64,000 nt of DNA, taken from contig CP046107.1 in the NCBI GenBank assembly GCA_016864895.1, positions 868,001 to 932,000 of the forward strand, given 5' to 3'. A program made the translations under genes and the position numbers. Shown here in pieces: positions 8,600-18,511 of the stretch. The stretch's first letter is position 1. The number at the start of each line of letters is the position of its first letter. The DNA comes from Neisseriaceae bacterium (lineage in GTDB: Bacteria > Pseudomonadota > Gammaproteobacteria > Burkholderiales > Neisseriaceae). Below the pieces are notes generated by a model. The model ran no database searches, had not been told where the DNA came from, and worked only from the letters and a program-made list of their open reading frames with translations.

Positions 8600-9307
8600 C
8601 TATGATTCATCAAATCCTAACCAAGTAGTAAAACTATCCACGGGCTCTCTTGGTGTAGTGAACTCATTGACAATTTGAGTTTTATCGGCATAGCCCAAGG
8701 CGATCGTACACAATAACTCTTCATCTTTTCCAGCCTTTATTTTAGGCAATACAATTGATTGATATTCATTCCAAGCTGCCTGTGGGCAAGTATCTAACCC
8801 CTTTGCTATAGCCATCAGTAAAATATTCTGTATAAACATGGAAATATCCATCTTGGAACCTGTTCCTAAACGCCTATCAAAAGTTAAAAATAAACCAACA
8901 GGTGCATCAAACAGCATAAAATTTCTTCTCTGTTGTGCTGACATTTTATCCTTGTCCTGCTTTTCTATTCCTAGCAAACCATACAACCCCCATCCATTTT
9001 CTCTTCGTCTTTCAATATAGGGTGAAAACCATTCTTGAGGGTAATAGTCATAAGCTGCCTGATACTGTGATTTGATACCAGGCTTGTCAATCGAATCATC
9101 ATATACTTGACAAACAGCATTGACTATTTCGTCTCTAACACTACCTTGTACTACATAAACTCGCCACGGTTGAGTATTACATCCCGATGGCGCCCTACTA
9201 GCCGCCTCCAAAATTTCTTGAATAATTAATTTAGATACTTTTTTATCTTTAAAGGCTCTAACTGAATGCCGGCTTTTCATAATATATTCAATATCTTTTG
9301 CAAACAT
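8600..9307 (-). CDS. nitroreductase family protein (FMN-dependent)
   Basis: A 235-residue flavoprotein oxidoreductase of the nitroreductase superfamily. Hallmarks are the N-terminal SRHSVRAFKDKKV, APSGCNTQPWRVYVVQG (FMN and substrate region), the middle FIQNILLMAIAKGLDTCPQAAW and the late LLCTIALGYADK. The physiological substrate is unknown. The frame is open ten codons further, but the ATG at 9307 is preceded by a near-perfect Shine-Dalgarno (AAAGGAGG, 5 bases away), which decides the start. It is the last gene of a queF-yhhQ-nitroreductase run on the minus strand, but a role in queuosine metabolism should not be assumed. Confidence 0.9.
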   Translation of the reverse strand: MFAKDIEYIMKSRHSVRAFKDKKVSKLIIQEILEAASRAPSGCNTQPWRVYVVQGSVRDEIVNAVCQVYDDSIDKPGIKSQYQAAYDYYPQEWFSPYIERRRENGWGLYGLLGIEKQDKDKMSAQQRRNFMLFDAPVGLFLTFDRRLGTGSKMDISMFIQNILLMAIAKGLDTCPQAAWNEYQSIVLPKIKAGKDEELLCTIALGYADKTQIVNEFTTPREPVDSFTTWLGFDES

Positions 9308-9336
9308 ATTAACCTCCTTTGAATAAACCGTAACCA

Positions 9337-9987
9337 TTATATTCTTATTTGAATTAATTTAAGGGAAAGATACCTTAATGCGATACCATACAATGGTAAA
9401 AAGAATAAAGCTGAAACAAACAATTTAAATCCATAGTCAATCCAAGCAATTTCTATCCAATGGTTAGCCATAAATTCATCAGTACTATTATAAAAAGCAA
9501 TCAGAAAAAATACCAATGTATCCAAAGCGTTCCCTATAACAGTAGATGTAAAAGGTGCTACCCACCACTGAGATATTTGCCGCAGGCGGCTAAAAATAAC
9601 AACATCAGTCAGTTGTCCTAAAACATAAGCTGAAAAACTAGCCAATGCGATACGAGCTACTAGCCAATTAAAAGTATCAAAGCCTTGCCAATATCCCTGC
9701 GAAAACAGAGATGATATAACATAAGAAACAACCATTGCAGGTAACATACATATGAAAATAATTTTTCTTGCTAGAGAAGTACCAAAAATTCTTACCGTTA
9801 GATCTGTGGCCAGAAAAATAAAAGGAAAAGTAAGCGCACCCCAGGTCGCATGTATACCAAATAATGTAAATGGTATCTGAACCAAATAATTACTAGCATC
9901 TATAATTAAAATATGAAAAAAAGAAAGATAGATAATTGCTTTTTTCTGTTGCGGTCTACTTAAAGTTAAAGAGCTAGAACTAATCAT
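9337..9987 (-). CDS. yhhQ: queuosine precursor transporter YhhQ family (VUT)
   Basis: An integral membrane protein with about six hydrophobic segments, of the VUT/YhhQ family that imports 7-deazaguanine precursors of queuosine. Signatures include [34 protein letters not shown], the conserved [16 protein letters not shown] and [14 protein letters not shown]. The ATG at 9987 is used in place of a TTG two codons upstream. It overlaps the end of queF by 8 bases, indicating translational coupling. The neighbour queF makes preQ1 from preQ0, so salvage and reduction of the same precursor are encoded together. Confidence 0.92.
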   Translation of the reverse strand: MISSSSLTLSRPQQKKAIIYLSFFHILIIDASNYLVQIPFTLFGIHATWGALTFPFIFLATDLTVRIFGTSLARKIIFICMLPAMVVSYVISSLFSQGYWQGFDTFNWLVARIALASFSAYVLGQLTDVVIFSRLRQISQWWVAPFTSTVIGNALDTLVFFLIAFYNSTDEFMANHWIEIAWIDYGFKLFVSALFFLPLYGIALRYLSLKLIQIRI

Positions 9988-10459
9988 AATCAATAATATT
10001 AAACCTTGTTAATCGGCTTATCGCCATCTGCTGCCATTTTTCCTCTTCAACAGAATAATTAGCATAAGGATAAATAGAAATACCGCCTCTAGGCGAAAAT
10101 AACCCAATAACTTCAATATACTTAGGTTGTATTACATTAACTAAATCTTTCATGATAACATTAACACAATCTTCATGAAATCCCCCATGATTACGAAAGC
10201 TAAACAAATATAACTTCAATGACTTACTTTCAACCATATACAAATTGGGAATATAAGAAATAATAATTCTAGCAAAATCTGGTTGTCCTGTCTTAGGACA
10301 CAAAGCTGTAAATTCTGGACAGTTCAAATGAACCCAATAATCGTTCCCAGTATGAGGATTATCGAATATTTCCAAAATACTCGCATCATACTGCACAGGA
10401 TACTGTGCCAACTGATTGCCTAATAATCCCAATTTATCTATTGAGTGTGATTTCTTCAT
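9980..10459 (-). CDS. queF: NADPH-dependent 7-cyano-7-deazaguanine reductase (preQ0 reductase)
   Basis: Reduces preQ0 to preQ1 in queuosine biosynthesis. It is the short single-domain form (159 aa), not the long two-domain E. coli form. The catalytic Cys lies in [15 protein letters not shown], the substrate-binding part in [27 protein letters not shown], and the end in [17 protein letters not shown]. The frame continues upstream, but the ATG at 10459 has an AAGGG about 6 bases before it and starts the family-typical [14 protein letters not shown]. The stop overlaps the yhhQ start. No convincing preQ1 riboswitch was found upstream. Confidence 0.95.
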   Translation of the reverse strand: MKKSHSIDKLGLLGNQLAQYPVQYDASILEIFDNPHTGNDYWVHLNCPEFTALCPKTGQPDFARIIISYIPNLYMVESKSLKLYLFSFRNHGGFHEDCVNVIMKDLVNVIQPKYIEVIGLFSPRGGISIYPYANYSVEEEKWQQMAISRLTRFNIIDYD

Positions 10460-10575
10460 ATTTTCCCTTAGTTTTTTTTGCAGTGTCACGCTCTTAAACC
10501 ATATCATTTAAGATAATAACAGTACTGATGAATACTTATTTATTAATCTTTATCAACATATTGATTATGCTAATT

Positions 10576-11361
10576 TTATTCATTACTTATTCTTTTCTCA
10601 TCTTGTGCTTTCTCAAATAAGCTAAAAAAATTATCAGTAGTCATTTTGGCAATTGTTTCAAATCTCTGATTTCGTAATGCTGCAATAAACTCTGCTGTAT
10701 TTTTTACATAGGCAGGTTCATTAGTTTTACCTCGAAAAGGAACAGGTGCCAAATAAGGCGCATCTGTTTCAACCAATAACCTATCATCAGGGATATAACG
10801 ACAAACTTCTTGTATCTGTTTTGCATTTTTAAATGTCACAATTCCAGAAAAAGAAATATAATAACCGAGATCCAATGCCTGTTTTGCAAACTCCCGAGTT
10901 TCGGTAAAACAATGAATGACTGCTTTTTTTACTTGATGTGCCCTCATAATGTCTAATGTATCTAAACCAGCATCTCTTGTATGAATAATTAATGGCAAGC
11001 CTGTTCGTATAGATACCTCAATATGTTTAGTAAACCTATTCTTTTGCCAAGTTAGATCCCCTTCACACAAGTGATAATCTAACCCTGTCTCACCTATACC
11101 TATAATTTTAGGATGTTTGGAATGCAATAACATTTCGTCAAGAGAAAACTCAATATTATCAATATTATCTGGATGTATACCAATAGAGCCAAATAAGTTC
11201 TGATATTCATTGACTAGATCAATGATTTCAAAAAAGCTTTCCTGACTAACACTAACTACTAACGCATGACTAATCTGATTATTTTGCATGTTGGTTAAAA
11301 CATCAGATATCCGTTTTTTTAATTCAAGAAAATTAATATGGCAATGAGAATCAACTAACAT
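10576..11361 (-). CDS. TatD family metal-dependent hydrolase (YcfH-like)
   Basis: A 261-residue amidohydrolase-fold enzyme; TatD-family members are metal-dependent DNases. The N-terminal metal motif is VDSHCHIN. Others visible are GSIGIHPDNI, IGIGETGLDYH (metal Glu), LPLIIHTRDA, AVIHCFTETREFA and LLVETDAPYLAPVP with the last metal Asp. It ends the minus-strand run mltG-tmk-holB-pilZ-tatD, 2 bases after pilZ. The same order, without pilZ, occurs around tmk-holB in E. coli, where the homologue is YcfH. Confidence 0.94.
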   Translation of the reverse strand: MLVDSHCHINFLELKKRISDVLTNMQNNQISHALVVSVSQESFFEIIDLVNEYQNLFGSIGIHPDNIDNIEFSLDEMLLHSKHPKIIGIGETGLDYHLCEGDLTWQKNRFTKHIEVSIRTGLPLIIHTRDAGLDTLDIMRAHQVKKAVIHCFTETREFAKQALDLGYYISFSGIVTFKNAKQIQEVCRYIPDDRLLVETDAPYLAPVPFRGKTNEPAYVKNTAEFIAALRNQRFETIAKMTTDNFFSLFEKAQDEKRISNE

Positions 11362-11363
11362 AA

Positions 11364-11705
11364 TTACATGGTAAAAGCTTTTTTATTAGAATCCATATTT
11401 CCTAATAGTGTTTCAATATCTTTTTTAGCGATTTTAGCAACTTCATCCGATCCAAAAGAAACACCATACCCCTTATCTGACAAATGAGAGTTTTTCCAAA
11501 TAACTTCTGTTCTCATAGGATATTTTTTATCAATAAAATCAATTTTAATACTAAGGACTAAAAATACCTGTTCACCTAGTGAAAAATCCTCATTAGAAAA
11601 AAAGTAAATTCCCCCCCCTATGACAAACTTCATATATGATTGATATAAGTAATCTAAATCATCAATATGTAGTTGTATCATTTGCACTTCTTTTGTTTTA
11701 CTCAT
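11364..11705 (-). CDS. pilZ: type IV pilus PilZ domain protein
   Basis: A 113-residue PilZ-fold protein. The stretch FVIGGGIYFFSNEDFSLGEQVFLVLSI and the late GYGVSFGSDEVAKIAKKDIETLLG are typical of canonical PilZ, which is needed for pilus biogenesis through the extension ATPase. The RxxxR and D/NxSxxG residues that bind cyclic di-GMP are absent, as usual for true PilZ orthologues. The position between holB and tatD is the same as in Neisseria and Pseudomonas. Spacing to both neighbours is under 10 bases. Confidence 0.9.
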   Translation of the reverse strand: MSKTKEVQMIQLHIDDLDYLYQSYMKFVIGGGIYFFSNEDFSLGEQVFLVLSIKIDFIDKKYPMRTEVIWKNSHLSDKGYGVSFGSDEVAKIAKKDIETLLGNMDSNKKAFTM

Positions 11706-11713
11706 AATAAATC

Positions 11714-12679
11714 CTAACCAATAGACAAAGACAAATACTCTAACATGATGTTTTCTATTTGCAGTTTAGTATTTAGCGGATGATTTTTATGTCTTGCCTG
11801 TTGTTTAACCAAAGTTAATAAAGCAAATAAATCTCGAGTATTATACTTATTTTTCAGCTTTTTCTCTATACAACTGCTTAATGTTCGATTGAACTTCAGT
11901 CCATACCCTTGCTGACTCAAAATAATATCAGCCAGCCATTTATACACCCAATCAAAAAAATAATCGAGTGTTTTTATCTCAGAATCATAATGTTGAGCAA
12001 AATCTAAACACGATAATAATCTCGGTTCTAACATCACCTTTAAAAATTCTTGATACAATTCCAATGGAAAATTATGTGAAAAGAAAGGAACCCCACTATT
12101 AAAAGCCAAATGAAAATATGTATTTTCATCAAAATTTGGTTGTGTAGATAAATATTCTAAAGCCTCCTTTTCATTAGGCATCGATAAAGCAAATTGACGG
12201 CAACGGCTGACAATAGTGCTTAACAACTTATCTTTAGAATGGCTTACCAATAAAAAAATTGTTTTAGATGGAGGCTCCTCAAGGACTTTCAACAATGCAT
12301 TAGAGGCCTGCATATTCATTTTTTCGGCAGGCATGATTAAAACAACTTTCCAACCACCTAGATGGCTGCTTGTCTGTACCTTTGCTAAGACCTCACGAAT
12401 AGATTCTATTTTAATGAGATTTAATTCACTATCTTCGTCAGGAGAGATTTGATAAAAATCAGGATGACTACCCTGAGAAAATAAGTGACATGAATGACAT
12501 TGAAGGCAAGGAAAATAACTTCCTTCAAGCGGTTGCTCGCATAACAGTGCCTTAGCATATTCCATAACAAATGCTGCTTTGCCTACACCTTGCCTACCAT
12601 AAAAAAGCCAAGCATTAGGTTTACTTTCCCATCCATGAAAAAGTCTTTGCCATGAATCCTTTTGCCAAGGGTAAATCAT
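11714..12679 (-). CDS. holB: DNA polymerase III subunit delta'
   Basis: A clamp-loader subunit of the replicative polymerase. The N terminus shows a Walker A-like loop (YGRQGVGKAAFVMEYAKAL), a zinc module with C-x2-C-x2-C (FPCLQCHSCHLF), KIESIREVLAKVQTSSH, NALLKVLEEPPSKTIFLLVSH and the SRC arginine-finger motif (TIVSRCRQF). The C-terminal half is helical and divergent, as is normal. The 321-aa length fits. It starts 1 base after the tmk stop and is followed by pilZ. Confidence 0.95.
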   Translation of the reverse strand: MIYPWQKDSWQRLFHGWESKPNAWLFYGRQGVGKAAFVMEYAKALLCEQPLEGSYFPCLQCHSCHLFSQGSHPDFYQISPDEDSELNLIKIESIREVLAKVQTSSHLGGWKVVLIMPAEKMNMQASNALLKVLEEPPSKTIFLLVSHSKDKLLSTIVSRCRQFALSMPNEKEALEYLSTQPNFDENTYFHLAFNSGVPFFSHNFPLELYQEFLKVMLEPRLLSCLDFAQHYDSEIKTLDYFFDWVYKWLADIILSQQGYGLKFNRTLSSCIEKKLKNKYNTRDLFALLTLVKQQARHKNHPLNTKLQIENIMLEYLSLSIG

Positions 12680-12680
12680 A

Positions 12681-13310
12681 CTACATCACCTTACGCTTGA
12701 AATCGTCTAAAACATTAACAATCTGTTCAGATACTTTTTCTATTGACTGTTCGCCCGAGATAATACGATATCTATCTGGATTCGATTGTGCTAAGGCAAG
12801 ATATCTTTCTCTCACTCTATTAAAAAATGACATATCCTCGCTCTCTATTCTATCTCTTCTATCTCTGTTTTCACAACGTTTCTGACACACTTCCGCTGGG
12901 GCATCCAACAAAATTGTTAAGCTAGGTTGAAGTCCCTCTTGCACCCACTCTTCAAGCACTTTAATCTTTTTTGTAGCCACCCCTCTTCCTGCACCTTGAT
13001 AAGCATAAGTAGCATCTGTAAATCTATCAGACAAAACCCACTTACCTTCTTTAAGTGCCGGTAAAATGACCTCATGTATATGTTGTTGCCTAGCAGCGAA
13101 CATTAACAACACTTCTGTTTCTAATGAAACAGAAGTATCAATATCCAATAATTGAGAACGTATATTCTCTCCAAGTTTTGTACCACCTGGCTCTCTAGTG
13201 ATAATCAATTCAATATTATTATCCTCAAACCACTTACGTATAAAATTCACTTGGGAAGTCTTACCTGAACAATCTATTCCCTCAATAGTAATCAACTGAC
13301 CTTGCCTCAT
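12681..13310 (-). CDS. tmk: thymidylate kinase
   Basis: Phosphorylates dTMP to dTDP. Visible are the P-loop GIDCSGKTSQ, the DRX-type motif LSDRFTDATYAYQGAGRG, TREPGGTKLGENIR for substrate binding, and the LID region RCENRDRRDRIE. The length of 209 aa is standard. The P-loop has Cys-Ser where many homologues have Gly-Ala or Gly-Ser, which should be tolerated. It sits between mltG (1-base gap) and holB (1-base gap), the conserved order of this operon. Confidence 0.96.
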   Translation of the reverse strand: MRQGQLITIEGIDCSGKTSQVNFIRKWFEDNNIELIITREPGGTKLGENIRSQLLDIDTSVSLETEVLLMFAARQQHIHEVILPALKEGKWVLSDRFTDATYAYQGAGRGVATKKIKVLEEWVQEGLQPSLTILLDAPAEVCQKRCENRDRRDRIESEDMSFFNRVRERYLALAQSNPDRYRIISGEQSIEKVSEQIVNVLDDFKRKVM

Positions 13311-13311
13311 C

Positions 13312-14325
13312 TTACTTCCTCAATATGTATTTTCTTACTGCTGCATTATGTTCTGATAAAGATTTACTAAAATAGCTTTTACCAGAACCGTCTTGTTTGG
13401 ATATAAAATATAAATACTTCTCATCCGCAGGATGAGCCGCCGCATACAAAGAAGCTCGTGAAGGCATCGCTATCGGACTTGGCGGTAACCCTTTTCTAGT
13501 ATAGGTATTATAAGGATTATCATGATATAAATCTTTTTTTCTTATTTTACCCTGATAATCATCTCCCATTGCATAAATAACACTAGGATCGGTTTGCAGT
13601 CGCATCCCTTTGTTAAGACGATTAACAAAAACAGCTGACACTAATGCCCTATCCTCTATATCCCCAGTTTCTTTCTCGATAATGCTAGCCATTATTAATA
13701 ATTCATATGGCGTTTGATAAGGCAATCCTTCTTGTCTCTCATCCCACTGCTTTCTCAATTCTTGCTGCATTAAAGAATATGCCATGCGATAAATATCTTT
13801 ATCTTCCACTCCTTGATAAAAATAAAAACTATCAGGCAATAGTAAGCCTTCTACTTTTTTATAATTCGAACTTGGATCCAAAAATGATAAAAGTTGTTGT
13901 TCCGTCCAATTTTTAGTTAAGTGTCTAATTTGATTATTATTATCAAGATAATTCTTAATTTTCTGATAGTTCCAACCCTCAACAAAAGTAATCATTATTT
14001 TTTTGGGCTCATTCTTGATAATGTTAACAATATTCCATATAGAGGCAGGATTTTTAATATAGAAAAAACCAGGCTTAATTTTTGAATTAAGATGAGTTAT
14101 TTTTGCTAAAAAAATAAATCCCTTACGATTATAAATAATTCCCTCTTTATTTAACCTTGTTGCCACAGAAGAGATACTATCACCTTTATTAATCACCAAT
14201 AAATATTCATTCTGGTGAATATCTTTAGGATAAAATAATAGCAGAACGATGGATATCAACAGTACTATAAAAAATGACAGAGCCATCAATCCTGTAACTA
14301 ATAATTTTCTTTTATCTATTTTCAT
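13312..14325 (-). CDS. mltG: endolytic murein transglycosylase MltG (YceG)
   Basis: Cleaves nascent peptidoglycan strands in the inner membrane. A single N-terminal membrane segment (residues about 10-32) is followed by a LysM-like subdomain (EYLLVINKGDSISSVATRLNKEGII) and the YceG domain with the catalytic Glu in LLIMASIIEKETG, the QTDPSVIYAMG motif and NPYNTYTRKGLPPSPIAMP. The length of 337 aa is normal. It follows valS by 15 bases and precedes tmk by 1 base. Confidence 0.96.
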   Translation of the reverse strand: MKIDKRKLLVTGLMALSFFIVLLISIVLLLFYPKDIHQNEYLLVINKGDSISSVATRLNKEGIIYNRKGFIFLAKITHLNSKIKPGFFYIKNPASIWNIVNIIKNEPKKIMITFVEGWNYQKIKNYLDNNNQIRHLTKNWTEQQLLSFLDPSSNYKKVEGLLLPDSFYFYQGVEDKDIYRMAYSLMQQELRKQWDERQEGLPYQTPYELLIMASIIEKETGDIEDRALVSAVFVNRLNKGMRLQTDPSVIYAMGDDYQGKIRKKDLYHDNPYNTYTRKGLPPSPIAMPSRASLYAAAHPADEKYLYFISKQDGSGKSYFSKSLSEHNAAVRKYILRK

Positions 14326-14340
14326 AAAATGTAATTTCTA

Positions 14341-17169
14341 TTACCTCTGTAATTGATCTAATTGTTCTTGAATATCCCTGATATGGTTTAATAAAGAATT
14401 CAATTCTATTTTATCTTTTTCTACCAAGTGCTTGGGTGCCTTTTCCTGATACCCTGGTTTACTGAGTTTATTCTCTATCTTCTCACGAGCCTTAGTCAAT
14501 TTTACAATCTCCTGATTCAAGCGTTGTGTTTCAGCCGCTTTATCAATCTCCACTTTTAGAATAAACTTTATATCCCCTGCTATCATTCCTACCGGTAACT
14601 CAAGATGCTCAGGTAATTGTTGTAAAAGCTCGACTTGGCTTAATCTTGCTATCATTGGTAAGTAGGGAATAATATTTTTTAACTGTGATGCTTTATCCTC
14701 TATCAATAAAGGTGGTTTTACACCTGTTTTTAGACCCATTGCTACTTTTAAATTACGAATACTATTGACTAATTCCTTTAAAAGCGCCATCTTACGCACA
14801 CAGTCAAGATCAACATTCTCTTGGTGAAAAAGTGGCCAAGAAGAGATTATGATACTGTCCTGCTGTTTAGCACTTGTTAATGGTGCAATGCTTTGCCATA
14901 TTTCTTCCGTAATAAAAGGCATAATAGGATGTAGTAGTCTTAAAGCAACCTCCAGTACTTCAAGCAACACCTTTCGGGTGGTTATTTGAACAACCTCTCG
15001 TTCATCTCTTAATTGGACTTTTGTTAACTCAAGATACCAGTCACAATACTCATTCCATAAAAATTCATATAAAATTTTCGCAACAAGATCAATCCTATAT
15101 GTCTCAAATGCTTGTGTTACTGCTATCTTGACCTCTTCCAACCTCCCTAATATCCATTGATCCACAAAGGAATATTCAAAATTTGTATCCTTTTTCTGTC
15201 CACAATCTTGATTCTCAACATTCATTAAAACAAATCTTGCTGCATTCCAAATTTTGTTACAAAAATTCCGGTATCCTTCACAACGTTTTAAATCAAAGTT
15301 AACAGATCGACCTAAACTAGCATAACTGGCCATGGTATAACGCAATGCATCCGCACCATATGCCTCTATATGGTTTGGAAATAACTTTTGAGTTGCTTTC
15401 TTAATATCTTCTGCTTTTTCTGGTTGTCTAAGTCCGGTTGTTCTTTTCCTTAACAAGTCTTGTAAGCTAACGCCTTCGATAATATCAACAGGATCAATCA
15501 CATTACCCTCTGATTTAGACATTTTTTTACCTTCATGATCTCTCACAATGCCATGGATATAAACCTTACGAAAAGGTATCTTACCTGTAAAATGGGTTGT
15601 CATCATAATCATTCTTGCCACCCAAAAGAAAATGATTTCATGACCAGTGACTAATACAGTACTAGGCAAAAAGACTTCCATTTCATCATTATCCTCAGGC
15701 CACCCTAAAGCAGCAAAAGGAACCAAAGCTGATGAGAACCAAGTATCTAAAACATCTTCATCTCTCTTAATATTTTTAGTCCCTGCTTGTAACATTGCCT
15801 CATCTTGACTTCTGGCAACAAAAATATTGCCATCTTCATCATACCATGCAGGAATCTGATGCCCCCACCACAACTGTCTAGAAATACACCAGTCTTGTAA
15901 TTCCTTCATCCACTGATTATAGGTATTAACCCAATTTTCAGGAATGAAAGAGACTTCTTTTGAATCAACAGCTCGTCTTGCTTGATCTCCCAAAGATAAA
16001 AAAGAATCAGAATTGTGAGGTATTTTATCCATAGATACAAACCACTGATCTGTTAACATAGGCTCTATCACAGTCCCTGTTCTATCACCTCTCGGGATCA
16101 TTAAAGTATGAGGTTTCGTGTTCACTAATAATTGTTTATCTGATAATTCCTCAACTATTTTTTTTCTCGCCTCAAATCGATCTAAATTATGAAATTGTTC
16201 TGGTAAAACAATTGAACCTACTTGAATGTTGGTATCATAAGAATAAATTTCAGCCTCCCGAAGAACATTGGCCTGTAAATCAAAAATATTGATTAATGGC
16301 ATTTGATTTCTCTGCCCTACTAAATAGTCATTAAAATCATGAGCTGGTGTTATTTTAACGCAACCAGTACCAAAATCTTTGTCTACATATTCATCAGCAA
16401 TAACGGGCACTGTTCTCCCCGTTAAAGGTATTATCACCTCCTTACCTATCCATTTCTGATACCTTTCATCTTCTGGATGAACTGCTATCGCCACATCACC
16501 TAAAAGAGTTTCAGGCCGAGTTGTGGCAATCACTAAAAATTCATCAGGGTTATCTTTTAGTAAATATTTAATACTCCACATAAAGCCCTGCTCTTCAACA
16601 TTCTCAACCTCCAGATCTGAGATAGCAGTTTTCAACACAGGATCCCAATTAACCAACCTTTTGCCTCTATAAATTAACCCCTGCTCATAAAGACGAACAA
16701 ATGCCTCTGTCACTATTTTGGCTCGAGTATCATCCATGGTAAAATACTCTCGTGTCCAGTCAGCAGAACAACCTAACTTCTTCATTTGTTCTTTCATGGT
16801 TCCACCAGAGTTATTTTTCCAGTCCCACACTCTATCTAAAAATGCTTCCCTTCCTAAGTCATAGCGTGTCATACCTTCACTGGCTAACTGTCTCTCAACC
16901 ACTATTTGAGTGGCTATACCTGAATGATCCAAGCCAGGTATCCAACAAACATTCTCACCCTTCATACGATGAAAACGCACCAAAGCATCCATAATAGTTT
17001 GATTGAATGCATGCCCCATATGCAATACTCCAGTTACATTAGGTGGCGGGAGCAGGATAGAAAAGGGAGTGTCTTGCCTATTCATACTGGGTTGAAAGTA
17101 TCCATTTTTTTCCCACCGTGCATACCATTTCATTTCAATTGAAAGAGGTTCGTATTTCGTCGATTCCAT
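14341..17169 (-). CDS. valS: valyl-tRNA synthetase
   Basis: Charges tRNA-Val. A class I synthetase of 942 aa with the HIGH-type motif in PPPNVTGVLHMGHAFNQ (near residue 45), the editing domain in the middle (TTRPETLLGDVAIAVHPED), the KMSKS motif in GKKMSKSEGNVIDP (near residue 545) and a C-terminal coiled coil (from about 870) rich in Lys, Glu and Leu. It is the first gene of the minus-strand run ending at tatD and is divergent from the RlmL-like gene. I saw no T-box or leader peptide in the 122-base gap upstream. Confidence 0.97.
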   Translation of the reverse strand: MESTKYEPLSIEMKWYARWEKNGYFQPSMNRQDTPFSILLPPPNVTGVLHMGHAFNQTIMDALVRFHRMKGENVCWIPGLDHSGIATQIVVERQLASEGMTRYDLGREAFLDRVWDWKNNSGGTMKEQMKKLGCSADWTREYFTMDDTRAKIVTEAFVRLYEQGLIYRGKRLVNWDPVLKTAISDLEVENVEEQGFMWSIKYLLKDNPDEFLVIATTRPETLLGDVAIAVHPEDERYQKWIGKEVIIPLTGRTVPVIADEYVDKDFGTGCVKITPAHDFNDYLVGQRNQMPLINIFDLQANVLREAEIYSYDTNIQVGSIVLPEQFHNLDRFEARKKIVEELSDKQLLVNTKPHTLMIPRGDRTGTVIEPMLTDQWFVSMDKIPHNSDSFLSLGDQARRAVDSKEVSFIPENWVNTYNQWMKELQDWCISRQLWWGHQIPAWYDEDGNIFVARSQDEAMLQAGTKNIKRDEDVLDTWFSSALVPFAALGWPEDNDEMEVFLPSTVLVTGHEIIFFWVARMIMMTTHFTGKIPFRKVYIHGIVRDHEGKKMSKSEGNVIDPVDIIEGVSLQDLLRKRTTGLRQPEKAEDIKKATQKLFPNHIEAYGADALRYTMASYASLGRSVNFDLKRCEGYRNFCNKIWNAARFVLMNVENQDCGQKKDTNFEYSFVDQWILGRLEEVKIAVTQAFETYRIDLVAKILYEFLWNEYCDWYLELTKVQLRDEREVVQITTRKVLLEVLEVALRLLHPIMPFITEEIWQSIAPLTSAKQQDSIIISSWPLFHQENVDLDCVRKMALLKELVNSIRNLKVAMGLKTGVKPPLLIEDKASQLKNIIPYLPMIARLSQVELLQQLPEHLELPVGMIAGDIKFILKVEIDKAAETQRLNQEIVKLTKAREKIENKLSKPGYQEKAPKHLVEKDKIELNSLLNHIRDIQEQLDQLQR

Positions 17170-17244
17170 AAATATTGTTTCTTCTGAAGTTATTTTAATG
17201 TACTGCCGTAAGATTATATTGTACTACGGTTATGATTGTAATGT

Positions 17245-17274
17245 TTGTCTCTTTGATCTCATTTAAGATACAAT
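17245..17274 (+). promoter_or_regulatory. candidate promoter of the RlmL-like gene
   Basis: TTGTCT (17245-17250) and TACAAT (17269-17274) are separated by 18 bases. A transcript starting near 17281 would have a leader of about 11 bases, with AAGGAT overlapping its start as the ribosome binding site of the ATG at 17292. Confidence 0.45.
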
Positions 17275-17291
17275 AAGGATTTTTAGATTAT

Positions 17292-18434
17292 ATGAATTAT
17301 TCTATTATTGTTTCCTGTCCAAGAGGTTTAGAGGCAAAGCTTCAAGAAGAAATATTCGCGATAACCTGTCAAAATGCAACGGCTAAAAAAGGCCATGTTA
17401 GTTTAAAAGGTAATTGGAAAGATATTTATCTGATTAATTTACATTCTAGACTTGCCTCCCGAGTATTAATCAAAATCACACAAGGTCACATCACTTCAGA
17501 AAATGACTTATATGAATTAGCTACGCAAATTAATTGGCCCGATTATTTTAGCCACGATAAGACATTTAGGGTAAGGACTGAAGGAAATGCTAATTGGTGT
17601 CGACGCTTCGATATCTTAGCTTTAAAAGTTAAAGATGCTATTTGCGATGTATTCATAAAGCAATACAATATTAGACCAAATGTAGATAAATCTAATCCTG
17701 ATATTAGAGTTTCTGCATATGTTAATCAGAATACTGCGGTCATATATCTAGATACTAGTGGAGAAGCTCTATTTAAGCGAGGATGGAGACAAAAAACTGA
17801 TTGTGCACCTATTAGAGAAAACTTAGCAGCTGGATTATTAAAATTAGCCAATTATAATGGAAAACAAGCCTTCATTGACCCTATGTGTGGTAGTGGCACA
17901 ATTGCGATTGAAGCCGCCATGATAGCATCTAGTACCCCTCCAGGGTTAAACCGAGTATTTGCTTTTCAAAATCTTAACAATTTTGATTCTCAATTATGGA
18001 AAAATTTACGAGCACAAGCAAAAAGCAATATTCATCCTCCTACCTTTCAAATATATGCATCAGATAATCAACCCAATACTATTAAAAAAGCTGTCAATAA
18101 TGCAATACATGCTAACTTAATTGACTACATACAGTTCGATTGTATCCCTTTTAAACAAATTCGTATCAGAGATAAACAAGGACTACTTTTAACTAATCCT
18201 CCTTATGGACAAAGACTGTCAGAGTTAGAAAAAATACAAGTTCAATATGCAGAGTGGTCAAAGATTTTAAAACTCAACTTAGATACTTGGACGACAGGCT
18301 TTATTACTCCGGATTTCGAATTCCCTAAAAAATTACGTTTGTCCCCAAAACAAAAAATCCCGGTCTATAATGGTCAAATAGAGTGTCGTTTATATCTATT
18401 TGATATCGTTGCTGGCTCCAACAGAAAAAAATAA
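17292..18434 (+). CDS. rlmL: THUMP-domain class I RNA methyltransferase (RlmL-type, short form)
   Basis: Probable 23S rRNA guanine-N2 methyltransferase corresponding to the N-terminal RlmL half of the long E. coli RlmKL. A THUMP RNA-binding domain lies at residues about 45-155. The SAM-binding motif follows in AFIDPMCGSGTIAIEAAMIA (near 200), and the catalytic NPPY in LLTNPPYGQRLSE (near 300). At 380 aa it lacks the second RlmK module, as in Neisseria relatives. It stands alone, divergent from valS; 77 bases separate it from the convergent coaE. Confidence 0.9.
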   Translation: MNYSIIVSCPRGLEAKLQEEIFAITCQNATAKKGHVSLKGNWKDIYLINLHSRLASRVLIKITQGHITSENDLYELATQINWPDYFSHDKTFRVRTEGNANWCRRFDILALKVKDAICDVFIKQYNIRPNVDKSNPDIRVSAYVNQNTAVIYLDTSGEALFKRGWRQKTDCAPIRENLAAGLLKLANYNGKQAFIDPMCGSGTIAIEAAMIASSTPPGLNRVFAFQNLNNFDSQLWKNLRAQAKSNIHPPTFQIYASDNQPNTIKKAVNNAIHANLIDYIQFDCIPFKQIRIRDKQGLLLTNPPYGQRLSELEKIQVQYAEWSKILKLNLDTWTTGFITPDFEFPKKLRLSPKQKIPVYNGQIECRLYLFDIVAGSNRKK

Positions 18435-18511
18435 CGCACAGTATTCTGCTTGAGTAAATTAAAAAAATAAAATAATTCTAGACAGAAAATTAGGAAAAAC
18501 TCTAAAAAAAT

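Noticed and set aside
10460..10520. AAAAAAAACTAAGG upstream of queF resembles the tail of a preQ1-I riboswitch
   Set aside because: I found no P1 stem with the conserved loop before it, so the pseudoknot cannot form as required. A covariance model search would settle it.
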